Positions 8,530-17,682 of a stretch of 64,000 nucleotides of DNA are shown here, piece after piece. Source of the DNA: an uncultured Nesterenkonia sp. Its GTDB lineage: Bacteria; Actinomycetota; Actinomycetes; Actinomycetales; Micrococcaceae. The stretch lies in the NCBI GenBank assembly GCA_946222885.1, contig CAMIAK010000003.1, forward strand, positions 1 through 64,000, in the 5' to 3' direction. The notes beneath the pieces are model-generated. The model was not told the origin of the DNA, did not search any database, and was given only the letters and a program-made list of their open reading frames with translations. The translations under genes were made by a program, and so were the position numbers. The number at the start of each line of letters is the position of its first letter. Positions within the stretch are counted from its first letter, which is position 1.

Positions 8530-8615
8530 CCAACACCTCCTGAGTCTGGGGCGAATCCGGTCTCTGCGGCTCAACACTATCGCCTGTGTCTCCTCCCGGT
8601 GCATAGAGTGAGCCC

Positions 8616-10190
8616 ATGGAGCCGTTCGCCGCCGCACCCGCCCCCGACCCGGACCACACCACCGACACCTCGCTGACGGACTTCCGCGCCGCGACGGCGG
8701 CCCACTGGCGCGCCGCCTTCCTGGAGGGCGACGTCACCGCGGTGGAGCTGACGACGACGGCGCTCACCGCCGCCGCGGCCCACACCTCCCTGGGCGCGTT
8801 CCACCACCTGGACCCCGACCACGCCCTGGCCCGCGCCGAGCAGACCGACGCAGTCCGGCATGCGGCGGCGGGTCCCGCCTCCGGAGCTGAGCGCGACGCC
8901 GCGCTCACCCGCCTCTCCGCCCGCGCTCCCCTGCTGGGGCTGCCCACCGCCTTCAAGGATCTGGTGGACGTGGCCGGGCTGCCGACCGCCCTGGGCAGCG
9001 CCGCTCTGCCGCCGGCGGTTCCGGCGAAGGACCACCCGCTGGCCCGCCGGGTCCACGCCGCAGGGGCGATCAGCGTGGGCAAGACCCAGGTCCCCGAGTT
9101 CGGCCTGCCCTGCTATTCGGAGAACCGGATCGGCCCGCCCTCCCGGAATCCGCTGGATCCGGCGCGCATCTCCGGCGGCTCCACCGGCGGGGGCGCGGCA
9201 GCAGTGGCCGCAGGCATGCTGCCGCTGGCCCCGGGCAACGACGGCGGCGGCTCGGTGCGCATCCCCGCGGCAGCCTGCGGACTGGTGGGGCTCAAGCCCG
9301 GCCGCGGCAGACTTCCCGACGACGACCGCTCCCCCTCCGTGCGGAATCTGCCGGTCTCCGGGCCGATCGCGGACTCCGCCGAGGACGCCGCCCTGCTCTT
9401 CGACGTGATGGCCGGCCACCGGTTCGCGGCACCCCCACCGAGCGCCGTCGGAGCCAATGCTGCGGGGCGCCGCCGGCGGAGGCGTCCGGACGGCGTCGTG
9501 CTGGCGGAGGGCCCGGCGATGCGGCAGGTCCGTGAAGCCCTGGCAACCGGGCTGCCCGCCCTGCAGGTAGGTGTGACCACGGAGTCGCCCTTCTCCCCGG
9601 ACCTGGAGATCACCCTGGAGGAGGGCGCCGTCGTCGCGCTGGAGAAGGGCATCGGCGGGCTGGAGCGTGCAGGGCACCGGGTGCAGGGCACCACCCAGTG
9701 CACCGGGACCGAGCGGTTCTGGCCGGAAGGCTATGACCGGCTGTTCCGCATGCTGTGGACCTCGCGGATGGCGCAGCTGGGGTTCTCCCCGGAGCAGGAG
9801 GAGCAGCTGGAGCCGCTGACGCGGTACTTCCTGGAGCTGGCCCGCAGCCGTCCGGAGGGTGAGACCGCGGAGGCGGTGGGCCGGATGCAGGAGTTCTCCG
9901 ATGCGGCGGAGGACATCTTCGGCCCCTGGGACGTGCTGCTGACCCCGATGCTCGCCTGGGCTCCCCCGGAGGTCGGCTGGTTCGCCTCCCTGGACCCGGA
10001 GGAGAACTACATCCAGCAGTGCCGGTTCACCCCGTACAGCTCCGTGGTCAACGTCCTGGGCCTGCCGGCGGTGAACGTCCCGGTCCATGCCGACGACGCC
10101 GGGCTGAGCTGGTCGGTGCAGCTCATCGGCCGGCACGGCTCCGAGGAGCTGCTGCTCGCCCTGGCGGCGGTGCTGCGGCGAAAGGTCTGA
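8616..10190 (+). CDS. amidase signature family hydrolase
   Basis: This 524-residue cytoplasmic amidase is divergent from the rhodanese. The amidase signature is complete: catalytic Lys in PTAFKDLVDVAGLP, then GGSTGGGAAAVAAGM with the cis-Ser region, and DGGGSVRIPAAACGLVGLKP with the nucleophile Ser. The C-terminal part contains WDVLLTPMLAWAPPEVGW, typical of GatA-like and other amidases. Without gatB or gatC nearby it is more likely a general amide hydrolase than the tRNA amidotransferase subunit. Palindrome copy 4 begins 10 nt after the stop. Confidence 0.9.
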   Translation: MEPFAAAPAPDPDHTTDTSLTDFRAATAAHWRAAFLEGDVTAVELTTTALTAAAAHTSLGAFHHLDPDHALARAEQTDAVRHAAAGPASGAERDAALTRLSARAPLLGLPTAFKDLVDVAGLPTALGSAALPPAVPAKDHPLARRVHAAGAISVGKTQVPEFGLPCYSENRIGPPSRNPLDPARISGGSTGGGAAAVAAGMLPLAPGNDGGGSVRIPAAACGLVGLKPGRGRLPDDDRSPSVRNLPVSGPIADSAEDAALLFDVMAGHRFAAPPPSAVGANAAGRRRRRRPDGVVLAEGPAMRQVREALATGLPALQVGVTTESPFSPDLEITLEEGAVVALEKGIGGLERAGHRVQGTTQCTGTERFWPEGYDRLFRMLWTSRMAQLGFSPEQEEQLEPLTRYFLELARSRPEGETAEAVGRMQEFSDAAEDIFGPWDVLLTPMLAWAPPEVGWFASLDPEENYIQQCRFTPYSSVVNVLGLPAVNVPVHADDAGLSWSVQLIGRHGSEELLLALAAVLRRKV

Positions 10191-10199
10191 CACGCACCG

Positions 10200-10269
10200 G
10201 ATTCGAGCGGGGTTTCCGCCCTTATAGCGCCGAAAATCGGCTGAAAGGGGCGGAAACCCCGCTCGAATC
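10200..10269. repeat. 70-bp intergenic palindrome, copy 4
   Basis: Copy 4 starts 10 nt after the amidase stop. GATTCGAGCGGGGTTTCCGC pairs with GCGGAAACCCCGCTCGAATC. Relative to copy 3 (TTTTGGC) the arm changed to TTTCCGC and the right arm changed in step. The centre CGCCGAAAATCGGCTG is in the same orientation as copy 2. Confidence 0.92.
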
Positions 10270-10294
10270 CTCAGCTTGGCCGCCGAACACGAGA

Positions 10295-10326
10295 AAGGGG
10301 CGGAGCCCTTCCGGACCCCGCCCCTT
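10295..10326 (-). terminator. hairpin terminator after csbD-like gene
   Basis: AAGGGGCGG and CCGCCCCTT form a perfect 9-bp stem with a 14-nt loop. Read on the minus strand it follows the csbD-like gene by about 20 nt and is trailed by TTCTC, so it looks like an intrinsic terminator for that gene. Confidence 0.7.
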
Positions 10327-10347
10327 CGTCTCAGGCTGTGAGAGCGA

Positions 10348-10548
10348 TCAGTCGCCCTTCTTCAGGCCGTCGGTGAAGCCCTTCACCGAGTCCTTGGCGT
10401 CGTCGATCGTGTCCTTGGCCTTGGCCTGGAGCTTCTCGCCCTTGCCCTGGGCTTCAGCTTCCTTGTCGCCGGTCACCTTGCCGAAGCCTTCCTTGGTGGC
10501 GCCGGTGGCTTCCTCGGCCTTGTTGTTGAGCTTGTCATCGAGTCCCAT
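10348..10548 (-). CDS. CsbD-like stress protein
   Basis: This 66-residue, highly charged, Cys-free protein has the CsbD pattern: GLDDKLNNKAEEATGATKEG near the start, then GKVTGDKEAEAQGKGEKLQA. CsbD proteins are general-stress (sigma-B-type) proteins of unknown molecular function, abundant in osmotically stressed bacteria. RBS GAGGAG lies upstream of the ATG. The gene is monocistronic with its own hairpin. Its location near the ectoine locus fits a stress theme but does not show co-regulation. Confidence 0.9.
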   Translation of the reverse strand: MGLDDKLNNKAEEATGATKEGFGKVTGDKEAEAQGKGEKLQAKAKDTIDDAKDSVKGFTDGLKKGD

Positions 10549-10742
10549 GCTGAACTCCTCTCATCGGGCAACTGTGTTGCGCTGAGGCAACGCGACGACT
10601 TCTCTGTGAAGCCGAACGGGCCGCGTTCCCTCTTGCCCGCCAAGATACCGAGGACAGCCCGGCCCCGTCATCCGCAGCAGGGGAATTCACAGCGAACTCC
10701 CAGGGGACTGCCACCTGGTCTGAAGCTGCCTGGGCCGGAGGC

Positions 10743-12125
10743 TCACTGCGGACCCCGGCGGCGCTCCTCGTCCTCCATCTTCGCCAGGTCGTCCCGGTTG
10801 ACCGGGATCGCCAGGGCGGCGTCGTCCTCATCCTCATGGCCGGCGTCGGTGCCGCGCCAGCGGGCCACCGCACTCATCACGTGGTGGATCAGCAGGGCCG
10901 CGAAGCTGCCCAGCGCGATGCCCTCGAAGACGATGTCGCCGAAGACCATGGTGAAGTTCGCAATCGCGATGATGAGCGGGACCCCGGCCACCGCCAGGTT
11001 GATGGGGTTGGAGAAGTCCACCTTGTTCTGCACCCAGATGCGTACGCCCAGGATGCCGATCATGCCGTAGAGGACGGTGCCCGCCCCACCGAGCACGCCC
11101 TCGGGCACCGTGGCCACCAGTGCGCCGAACTTGGGCAGCAGAGCCAGCCCGATGGCGAAGAGCCCGGCCACCCAGTAGGCGGCGGTGGAGTACACCCTGG
11201 AGGAGGCCATGACGCCGATGTTCTCGGCATAGGTGGTGGTGCCGGAGCCTCCGCCGGTGCCGGCGAGCATAGTGGCCGCACCGTCGGCCATCAGGGCCCG
11301 CCCGGTGACCGGATCCAGGTCGCGCTTGGTCATCAGCGCCACGGACTTCACATGCCCGACGTTCTCGGCGACCAGCACCAGCACCACGGGGATGAACAGG
11401 CCGACCACCCCGATGTGGAACTCGGGGGCGGTGAAGTCCGGCAGGCCGAACCAGGCGGCGTCGCCGATGCCGGAGAAGTCCACCTCACCGCGCAGCACCG
11501 CCACCAGATAGCCGATGACGACGCCGACCAGGATGGAGAGCCGGCCGAGCATCCCCCGGAACAGCACACCGGCCAGCAGCATCGCGACGATGGTGACGGT
11601 CGCGGTCACCGGGGCGGCGTCGACGTTGTCCCAGGCGGCCGGGGCCAGGTTCAGGCCGATGAGCGCGACCACCGAGCCGGTGACCACCGGGGGCATGAGC
11701 AGCTGGATCCAGCGGGCGCCCGCGAAGTGCACGATCACGCCCACCAGGAACAGGGCTGCGCCGGTCATCAGGATGCCGCCGACCGCCCCGCCCATCCCGT
11801 AGGTGCCGGCGGAGGCCAGCACGGGGGCGATGAACGCGAAGGAGGAGCCCAGGTAGGAGGGCACCCGCCCGGCGGTGATGATCAGGAAGAGGATGGTCCC
11901 GATGCCGGAGAAGAGCAGAGTGGTCGACGGCGGGAATCCGGTGATCAGCGGCACCAGAAAGGTGGCGCCGAACATGGCGACGACATGCTGCATGCCGATG
12001 CCGATGGTGCGGCCCCAGCTGAGGCGTTCGTCGGGGGCGACGACGTCGCCGGGGCGGATGGTCCTGCCGTCTCCATAGCGGCTCCAGCCGAGGCCGGGGA
12101 TGGGGTTCTTGCTGCGCGTAGTCAC
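10743..12125 (-). CDS. NCS2 family uracil/xanthine permease
   Basis: This membrane protein of about 460 residues is in the nucleobase-cation symporter 2 family. Roughly 12-14 hydrophobic segments follow a soluble start; conserved parts include MQHVVAMFGATFLVPL in the first helix and the QNKVDFSNPINLAVAG region, and the signature helix region has ENVGHVKSVALMT and GGGSGTTTYAENIGVM. It imports uracil or xanthine-type bases. The GTG at 12125 (V-TTRSKNPIPGLGW) is the likely start; the open frame continues upstream into non-homologous sequence. The RBS is weak. The ectA gene is divergent, about 240 bp away. Confidence 0.88.
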   Translation of the reverse strand: MTTRSKNPIPGLGWSRYGDGRTIRPGDVVAPDERLSWGRTIGIGMQHVVAMFGATFLVPLITGFPPSTTLLFSGIGTILFLIITAGRVPSYLGSSFAFIAPVLASAGTYGMGGAVGGILMTGAALFLVGVIVHFAGARWIQLLMPPVVTGSVVALIGLNLAPAAWDNVDAAPVTATVTIVAMLLAGVLFRGMLGRLSILVGVVIGYLVAVLRGEVDFSGIGDAAWFGLPDFTAPEFHIGVVGLFIPVVLVLVAENVGHVKSVALMTKRDLDPVTGRALMADGAATMLAGTGGGSGTTTYAENIGVMASSRVYSTAAYWVAGLFAIGLALLPKFGALVATVPEGVLGGAGTVLYGMIGILGVRIWVQNKVDFSNPINLAVAGVPLIIAIANFTMVFGDIVFEGIALGSFAALLIHHVMSAVARWRGTDAGHEDEDDAALAIPVNRDDLAKMEDEERRRGPQ

Positions 12126-12366
12126 GAGAAGCCAGCTTATCCCTGAAACCTCGGTCAGGGGCGTGGATGAGGAATTCACGATCACATCCTGATAACACTC
12201 TGTCATTTCCGCGGAGGAAAACAGGCTCCACGGACGCATGCCTATTCACAGAAGGGATCGCAGGGCGCGGGTATTCGCCGGGAGAAACTGAACACCCTGC
12301 TGAGACCGGCGATTTCACACACTTTTCACGCACTTCCCAGTTGATTCCAAGCTGAGCCTTACTAGT

Positions 12367-12903
12367 GTGGAACCGATGTCGAACACCGCAGACACCCCTG
12401 CCCACAATTCGGAGACCATCGAGGTCCGCCCGCCGTCGCTCGCCGACGGCGCGAACCTCTGGCGCATCGCGAAGGGGACGGGGGTGCTGGATGTGAACAC
12501 CCCCTACGCCTACCTGCTCTGGAGCCGGGACTTCGCGGAGACCTCGGTGGTCGCCACGGTGGACGGCGAGGCCGCAGGCTTCATCTCCGGCTACCTCAAG
12601 CCCGGCGACCCCTCCACACTGTTCATCTGGCAGGTGGCGGTGGACTCGCGCTTCCGCGGCCGCCGCCTGGCCTCCCGGATGCTGGCCGACGTCGTCGCCC
12701 GCTCCGGGGCGCGCCGGCTGGAGACCACGATCACCTCGGACAATGCGGCCTCCATCGCCCTGTTCACGGGGCTGGCGCGCGACCACGGCATCGAGATCAC
12801 CAAGCAGGACCTGTTCACCGAGGACCTGTTCCCGCCGGAGAGCGAATCCGGCGAGCACCACGCGGCCGAGGACCTGTACACGGTCGAGCCGCTGAAGCAG
12901 TGA
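12367..12903 (+). CDS. ectA: L-2,4-diaminobutyrate acetyltransferase
   Basis: This GNAT acetyltransferase of 175-178 residues makes N-gamma-acetyl-diaminobutyrate, the second step of ectoine synthesis. Markers are VRPPSLADGANLWRIAK, WQVAVDSRFRGRRLASRML (acetyl-CoA loop) and TSDNAASIALF. Starts at GTG 12367 or ATG 12376 are both possible; neither has a clear RBS and the upstream CTTACTAGTG could place the transcription start very near, giving a leaderless mRNA. First gene of the ectABC operon. No ectD hydroxylase follows. Confidence 0.95.
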   Translation: MEPMSNTADTPAHNSETIEVRPPSLADGANLWRIAKGTGVLDVNTPYAYLLWSRDFAETSVVATVDGEAAGFISGYLKPGDPSTLFIWQVAVDSRFRGRRLASRMLADVVARSGARRLETTITSDNAASIALFTGLARDHGIEITKQDLFTEDLFPPESESGEHHAAEDLYTVEPLKQ

Positions 12904-12946
12904 CCCCAGACTTTTCACCACTCGTACGGAACTGAAGGAAACAGAT

Positions 12947-14233
12947 ATGCCCCAAGATATTTTCGAGACTCGCGAGTCGCAGGTCCGCAGCTACTGCATG
13001 AACTGGCCGGCCACCTTTGAGAAGGCCTCCGGCTCCTACCAGTACGCCGAGGACGGCTCCAAGTACCTGGACTTCTTCTCCGGTGCGGGCGCCCTGAACT
13101 ACGGCCACAACCACCCGGAGCTGCGCGACCAGGTGGTCGAGTACGTGGCCAACGACGGCGTCACCCACTCCATGGACATGAAGACCCCGGCCAAGCGCCG
13201 CTTCCTGGAGACCTTCGAGCGGATCATCCTGGAGCCCCGGAACCTGGATTACAAGGTCATGTTCCCCGGCCCGACCGGCACCAACACCGTGGAGGCCGCA
13301 CTGAAGCTGGCCCGCAAGGTCACCGGCCGCCAGCACATCCTGAGCTTCACCAACGCCTTCCACGGCATGACCCTGGGCTCGCTGTCGGTCACCGGCAACT
13401 CGATGAAGCGCAAGGGCGCCGGCATCCCGCTGACCAACAGCTCCAAGATCCCCTATGACGACTACTTCGACGGCGACATCCCGGACTTCCTGTGGCTGGA
13501 GAAGGTCCTGGAGGACTCCGGATCCGGCGTGGACAAGCCCGCGGCCGTCATCGTGGAGACCGTCCAGGGCGAGGGCGGGCTCAACGCGGCCCGCATGGAA
13601 TGGCTTAAGGCGCTGAGCGACCTGCTGCGCCGGCACAAGATCCTGCTGATCGTCGACGACGTGCAGGCAGGCTGCGGCCGCACCGGCACCTTCTTCTCCT
13701 TCGAGGAGGCTGGGATCCACCCGGACATCGTCTGTGTCTCCAAGTCCATCTCCGGCTACGGTCTGGCGATGGCGCTGACCCTGTTCAAGCCGGAGCTGGA
13801 CGTCTGGGAGCCCGGCGAGCACAACGGCACCTTCCGCGGCAACAACCTGGCCTTCGTCACCGCCGCCCGCGCCCTGGAGCTGTTCTGGTCCGACGACTCC
13901 TTCCAGAAGGATCTCGCCGGCAAGATCGAGGACCTGCACGGCGGCATGGAGAAGATCACCGAGCACGTGAAGGGCTCCTACGTGAAGGGCCGCGGCTTCC
14001 TGGCCGGCATCTCCTTCCCGGACCCGGACACCGCCGGCAAGGTGGCCGCCGAGGCGTATAAGCGCAACCTGCTGGTGGAGACCTCCGGCCCGGAGGATGA
14101 GGTGGTGAAGCTGATGCCGCCGCTGACCATCGAGTCCGAGGATCTGCAGAAGGGTCTGAAGATCCTGGAGGAGGCCGTGCTGGCCGCCACCGGCCAGATG
14201 GGCGAGCCCAGCCGGCTGCGCCCGCCCCACTAG
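12947..14233 (+). CDS. ectB: diaminobutyrate--2-oxoglutarate aminotransferase
   Basis: This 428-residue class III aminotransferase converts aspartate semialdehyde to L-2,4-diaminobutyrate. It starts QDIFETRESQVRSYCMNWPA, the characteristic EctB N-terminus; the substrate/cofactor region has GPTGTNTVEAALKLARK, and the PLP lysine is in CVSKSISGYGLAMA. RBS AAGGAAA lies upstream of the ATG. It is 43 nt after ectA and 51 nt before ectC, consistent with one operon. Confidence 0.97.
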   Translation: MPQDIFETRESQVRSYCMNWPATFEKASGSYQYAEDGSKYLDFFSGAGALNYGHNHPELRDQVVEYVANDGVTHSMDMKTPAKRRFLETFERIILEPRNLDYKVMFPGPTGTNTVEAALKLARKVTGRQHILSFTNAFHGMTLGSLSVTGNSMKRKGAGIPLTNSSKIPYDDYFDGDIPDFLWLEKVLEDSGSGVDKPAAVIVETVQGEGGLNAARMEWLKALSDLLRRHKILLIVDDVQAGCGRTGTFFSFEEAGIHPDIVCVSKSISGYGLAMALTLFKPELDVWEPGEHNGTFRGNNLAFVTAARALELFWSDDSFQKDLAGKIEDLHGGMEKITEHVKGSYVKGRGFLAGISFPDPDTAGKVAAEAYKRNLLVETSGPEDEVVKLMPPLTIESEDLQKGLKILEEAVLAATGQMGEPSRLRPPH

Positions 14234-14284
14234 TCGCTCCCGGCGGCGCGACATCCTTCACCGAAGACGATAAGGAGCAGATAT

Positions 14285-14683
14285 ATGTACACCGTGCATA
14301 TCGATGACCTCAACGGCACCGACCGCGACATCGACGAGCCCAACTGGCGGTCCCGCCGGATGATCCTGGCCAAGGAGAAGGTCGGCTTCTCCCTGCATGA
14401 GACCACCCTGCGCGCCGGCACGGAGAACGACTTCTGGTATGCCAACCATGTGGAGGCCGTCTACTGCGTGGGCGGCAAGGGCACGCTGACGGACAAGGAG
14501 ACCGGGAAGACCTACGAGATCACCGACGGCTTCCTCTACCTGTTGGACGGGCATGAGAAGCACCACGTCTCCGTGGAGGAGGAGATGCGCATGGTCTGCG
14601 TCTTCAACCCGCCGGTGACCGGCCGCGAGGTCCACGACGAGAACGGCGTGTACCCGCTCATCATCGAAGACGATGAGCGCTAA
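14285..14683 (+). CDS. ectC: ectoine synthase
   Basis: This 132-residue cupin-fold ectoine synthase cyclises N-acetyl-diaminobutyrate to ectoine. The sequence has SRRMILAKEKVGFSLHETTL, NHVEAVYCVGGKG with the metal-binding Glu, and LLDGHEKHHV with the His ligand. RBS AAGGAGC precedes the ATG. Its product is a cytoplasmic compatible solute, indicating adaptation to salt or drought. Two hairpins follow. Confidence 0.97.
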   Translation: MYTVHIDDLNGTDRDIDEPNWRSRRMILAKEKVGFSLHETTLRAGTENDFWYANHVEAVYCVGGKGTLTDKETGKTYEITDGFLYLLDGHEKHHVSVEEEMRMVCVFNPPVTGREVHDENGVYPLIIEDDER

Positions 14684-15113
14684 GAGAGCGACCAGGGGTC
14701 CCCGCGCGGCACGCCGCGTGGGGCCAGGCGCGAACCTCATCGACGAAGATTGATGCGCCGCGCGCTGAAGCGGCTCCGCCGTTGGCTCGGCCTCTGAACC
14801 GCCACCCCCACGAGGGCCCCGTCCGGAACCACCGGGCGGGGCCCTCGTCTGTTAGTTCCCAGAGCTTCGCCCGCATGAGGCCGAGCCGCAATGCTGTCTG
14901 AAGCTCCGTGGGAGTCACGACACCCAGGAAGGATGGGAGCCCCTGCCTGCGATCACAAGCCCCTCCCCAGAGGTTCAACCTTGTCAATGTCTTCAACACT
15001 CGCCAGAGGAACCACACCCCATTCCTCCACCTGATCCTCGAATTCTCGGTGCATACCTCTCCTGTCCTCTTTGGCTACCAACGAAAAACCTCTGCTTCGG
15101 CTAGCCTGCTGAT
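14684..15113. other. intergenic region after ectC
   Basis: This is a 430-bp gene-free stretch. It holds a GC-rich hairpin at 14700-14723 and a strong terminator at 14811-14847. The remainder, up to nagA, is visibly less G+C-rich (CTTTGGCTACCAACG, for example) and marks the edge of the amino-sugar island. The open frames here have no coding character that I can support, and I see no tRNA or riboswitch. Confidence 0.6.
14811..14847 (+). terminator. ectABC terminator
   Basis: CGAGGGCCCCG and CGGGGCCCTCG form a perfect 11-bp stem around a 15-nt loop, followed by TCTGTTAG. It lies about 130 nt after the ectC stop, preceded by a second hairpin (14700-14723) with one G-U pair. It probably ends the ectABC transcript. 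Confidence 0.75.
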
Positions 15114-16262
15114 ATGACCAGTCTCCTGCTGCACTCTGCACGGAAAGTCGACGTCGATGGTGTCGTTAAAGATTTCTGGGTCCGCAGCGACGACGGCGTC
15201 ATCACGGAGACAGGCACCGGGCAGCACCGCCCTTCGGCTGAGCTCAGCGTAGATCTCGGTGGGGATACCCTTGCGCCGGGCTTCATCGACCTTCATCTGC
15301 ACGGAGGTGGAGGCGCCTCCGTCGATGATGGCGAGCAGGCCATCAGGACCGTGCTCGGCACGCACCGCCGGCACGGAACGACCAGAGCAGTGTTGAGCCT
15401 GGTTTCGCAACCCGTGGAAGACCTGGAGCACTCTCTGCGCAGGATAGCTTCCCTGTACGGTCCGGACAGCGAGGTGCTCGGAACCCATCTGGAAGGCCCC
15501 TTCCTGGCACCGAGCAAGCGAGGGGCTCATGCGGAGCATGCCCTGCTCACCCCCACAGCAGATGTGGTGAACCGCCTGCTCGAGGCTGCCGGGGGCAGTC
15601 TGCGCCAAGTCACCCTGGCGCCGGAGCGCGAAGGGGCCGCAGAAGCTCTGGCCCTGTTCCGCGGGGCAGGAGTGGCCGTGGCCGTCGGCCACACGGAGAC
15701 GGACTATGAGATGGCCCGAGACACATTCCGCCGCGGAGCCAGCCTGCTCACTCATACCTTCAACGCCATGCCGGGCCTGCACCATCGCGCCCCTGGCCCT
15801 ATTCCCGCTGCGCTGGAGGAGGAGCATGTCACCCTCGAGCTCATCCTGGACGGTGTGCACGTGCACCCGGCAGCCGCCAGGACCCTCATAGCCGCCGCCC
15901 CGGGACGCGTGGCGCTCATCACCGATGCCATGGCCGCGGCGGGCTTCTCCGACGGCAACTACACGCTGGGTGAACTCGAGGTAGAAGTGCGGGAAGGGAT
16001 CGCGCGCGTCCGAGGTACCGAGACGATCGCAGGTTCCACTCTCACCTTAGATACGGCACTGCGCAACGTCATAGCTCTGGGATTGCCCGAGACAGAGGCT
16101 GTTGCCGCGCTGACGGCGGTCCCGGCCGCCGCGCTGGAACTCGGCCACCGGTTGGGGCGCCTTGGCCCAGGCTATGCATCTGATGCTGTCCGGCTGGACG
16201 CCAACCATCACGTCATCCAGACCTGGGGGCCGGAGCAGATCATCAGCGACGAGGTGCTGTGA
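15114..16262 (+). CDS. nagA: N-acetylglucosamine-6-phosphate deacetylase
   Basis: This 382-residue amidohydrolase removes acetate from GlcNAc-6-phosphate, giving GlcN-6-phosphate for NagB. Metal and catalytic motifs are present: DLHLHGGGG (HxH), GTHLEGPFLAPSKRGAH with the metal Glu, VGHTETDYEMA, THTFNAMPGLHHR, and LITDAMAAAGFSDGNY with the catalytic Asp. There is no Shine-Dalgarno upstream, suggesting a leaderless transcript. It is convergent with the FGGY kinase gene, overlapping its 3' end by 20 bp. With nagB and a DasR-like regulator nearby it defines the region as amino-sugar catabolism. Confidence 0.95.
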   Translation: MTSLLLHSARKVDVDGVVKDFWVRSDDGVITETGTGQHRPSAELSVDLGGDTLAPGFIDLHLHGGGGASVDDGEQAIRTVLGTHRRHGTTRAVLSLVSQPVEDLEHSLRRIASLYGPDSEVLGTHLEGPFLAPSKRGAHAEHALLTPTADVVNRLLEAAGGSLRQVTLAPEREGAAEALALFRGAGVAVAVGHTETDYEMARDTFRRGASLLTHTFNAMPGLHHRAPGPIPAALEEEHVTLELILDGVHVHPAAARTLIAAAPGRVALITDAMAAAGFSDGNYTLGELEVEVREGIARVRGTETIAGSTLTLDTALRNVIALGLPETEAVAALTAVPAAALELGHRLGRLGPGYASDAVRLDANHHVIQTWGPEQIISDEVL

Positions 16263-17682
16263 GCTGCTGGCGGTAAGCCGTGAAGCGCGCCCGTGCCTCC
16301 TCAAGAGCCTGCCTGTGGCCGCCTTCGGGTACTGGCACCCGCTGAAGATCAGCGGCGGCGGCCACGTCGAGCGACTCACTCGCCTCACTCAGGGCTGCGC
16401 CTACCATCGCAGCCCCCAGAGGCGATCCTCCCCGGCGAGCATGACGGATCTCCACATCCAGGACCGCGGCCAAACTCTCCCGAAAACGGCGTGATCGGGC
16501 CAGACCGCCCACAAGATGCAGGGAGCGCACATCCGCTCTCCCCCCGAGGACCACATCCACAGCATCAGCGCAGGCGAAGGCAACCCCTTCGATCACCGCT
16601 GCCATCATCTGGTTTGGGCCATGCCGGTCGGTCTGTCCCAGCATCGCCCCCCGCATCTGATCGTTCTTCACCGGGGCGCTCATACCGTACATGAAGGGCA
16701 GATACGTCAAGCCGTCTGCCCCCGGCCCCACCTCGTCGAGGCCAGCGCTGTCCGGCCGCACCTCCCCCAGCAGACCCTGCGCCCAGCGCACACTCGCGCC
16801 GGCGGCATAGACCGAGGCCATCTTGAGGTAGCGACTCTCCCTCATGGCGCCGAAGAGGAAGCCCGGCTGTGCGTCCGGCTGTTGCAGGGCACGCATCACC
16901 TGGGCTGCCGTCCCCACGTTCAGGCAGACGGCGGAGTCATCGGTAGTCCCGCTTCCTGCCATCACAGCAGGGACATCGCCGGCACCTGCCGCCACGGGGG
17001 TGCCGGCCGGAAGGCCGGTGAGAACCGCTGCTTCCCGCGTAACCTCCCCGCGGGCCTCTCGCGACTCCAGGACCTCTGTGCCGAGTTCAGCAGAGGCCCC
17101 GCAGGCAGCAAAGAGCTCAGAGTCCCACTCCCGGGTGTGCAGGTTCCACAAAAGTGTCCCCAAAGCATCTGTGACGTCCGTCGCCAACCGGCCCGTGAGC
17201 TTCAGCCCGAGGAAGTCCTTGGCGAGCAGAAGGTGCCTGGCCCTCGCGAGGAGCTGAGGATGCTGCCCTGCGAACCATGCCAGCTTCGGGGCGGTGAATG
17301 CTTCAGCAGCCTCGTTGCCTGTCCGCTCCAGAAAACGTGGGTCCTCGGCCAGGAGCAGCGCCTTCTCTCCCGGTCGGCGGTCTGCCCAGGTCATGGCAGG
17401 AGCCACGGGAGCGCCGTCTTCGTCCAGGAGAAGGAGCGAGTGCATATGACCGCTGAGGCCGACGCCGACGATATGGTCCGCCTGCACTCGAGAAGTCACC
17501 TGCCGCAGACATCGCGACGTGACCTCCCACCATTCCTCAGGGTGCTGTTCATGTCCGCCGGCCGCCGTGACGGCAGCGTACTCTCCAGCTGACTCTGAGA
17601 GCACACTGCCGTCCGGCAGGGACACAGCCAGAACCTTGACCCCGGTTGTGCCCAGGTCGATCCCGATCGCTATGTCCGTCAT
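16243..17682 (-). CDS. FGGY family carbohydrate kinase
   Basis: This 479-residue FGGY kinase has the N-terminal IGIDLGTTGVKVLAVSLPDG, GLSGHMHSLLLLDEDG and AMTWADRRP as in xylulokinases, the mid-protein GAGDVPAVMAGSG active-site region, and C-terminal LHLVGGLARSRRFRESLA. It is the last gene of the importer operon, overlapping the sugar isomerase upstream by four bases. In this setting the substrate is probably a ketose produced by the TIM-barrel isomerase or SIS protein, and not necessarily xylulose. The 3' end overlaps nagA on the other strand. Confidence 0.88.
   Translation of the reverse strand: MTDIAIGIDLGTTGVKVLAVSLPDGSVLSESAGEYAAVTAAGGHEQHPEEWWEVTSRCLRQVTSRVQADHIVGVGLSGHMHSLLLLDEDGAPVAPAMTWADRRPGEKALLLAEDPRFLERTGNEAAEAFTAPKLAWFAGQHPQLLARARHLLLAKDFLGLKLTGRLATDVTDALGTLLWNLHTREWDSELFAACGASAELGTEVLESREARGEVTREAAVLTGLPAGTPVAAGAGDVPAVMAGSGTTDDSAVCLNVGTAAQVMRALQQPDAQPGFLFGAMRESRYLKMASVYAAGASVRWAQGLLGEVRPDSAGLDEVGPGADGLTYLPFMYGMSAPVKNDQMRGAMLGQTDRHGPNQMMAAVIEGVAFACADAVDVVLGGRADVRSLHLVGGLARSRRFRESLAAVLDVEIRHARRGGSPLGAAMVGAALSEASESLDVAAAADLQRVPVPEGGHRQALEEARARFTAYRQQLTAPRR

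Noticed and set aside
8616..10190. Amidase as the GatA subunit of the tRNA amidotransferase
   Set aside because: No gatB or gatC is adjacent and the protein is divergent from pheA/rhodanese, so a generic amidase call is safer.
14908..15117. 69-residue ORF between ectC and nagA
   Set aside because: No RBS, no recognisable composition, and it runs into the nagA start; it is better read as intergenic sequence.
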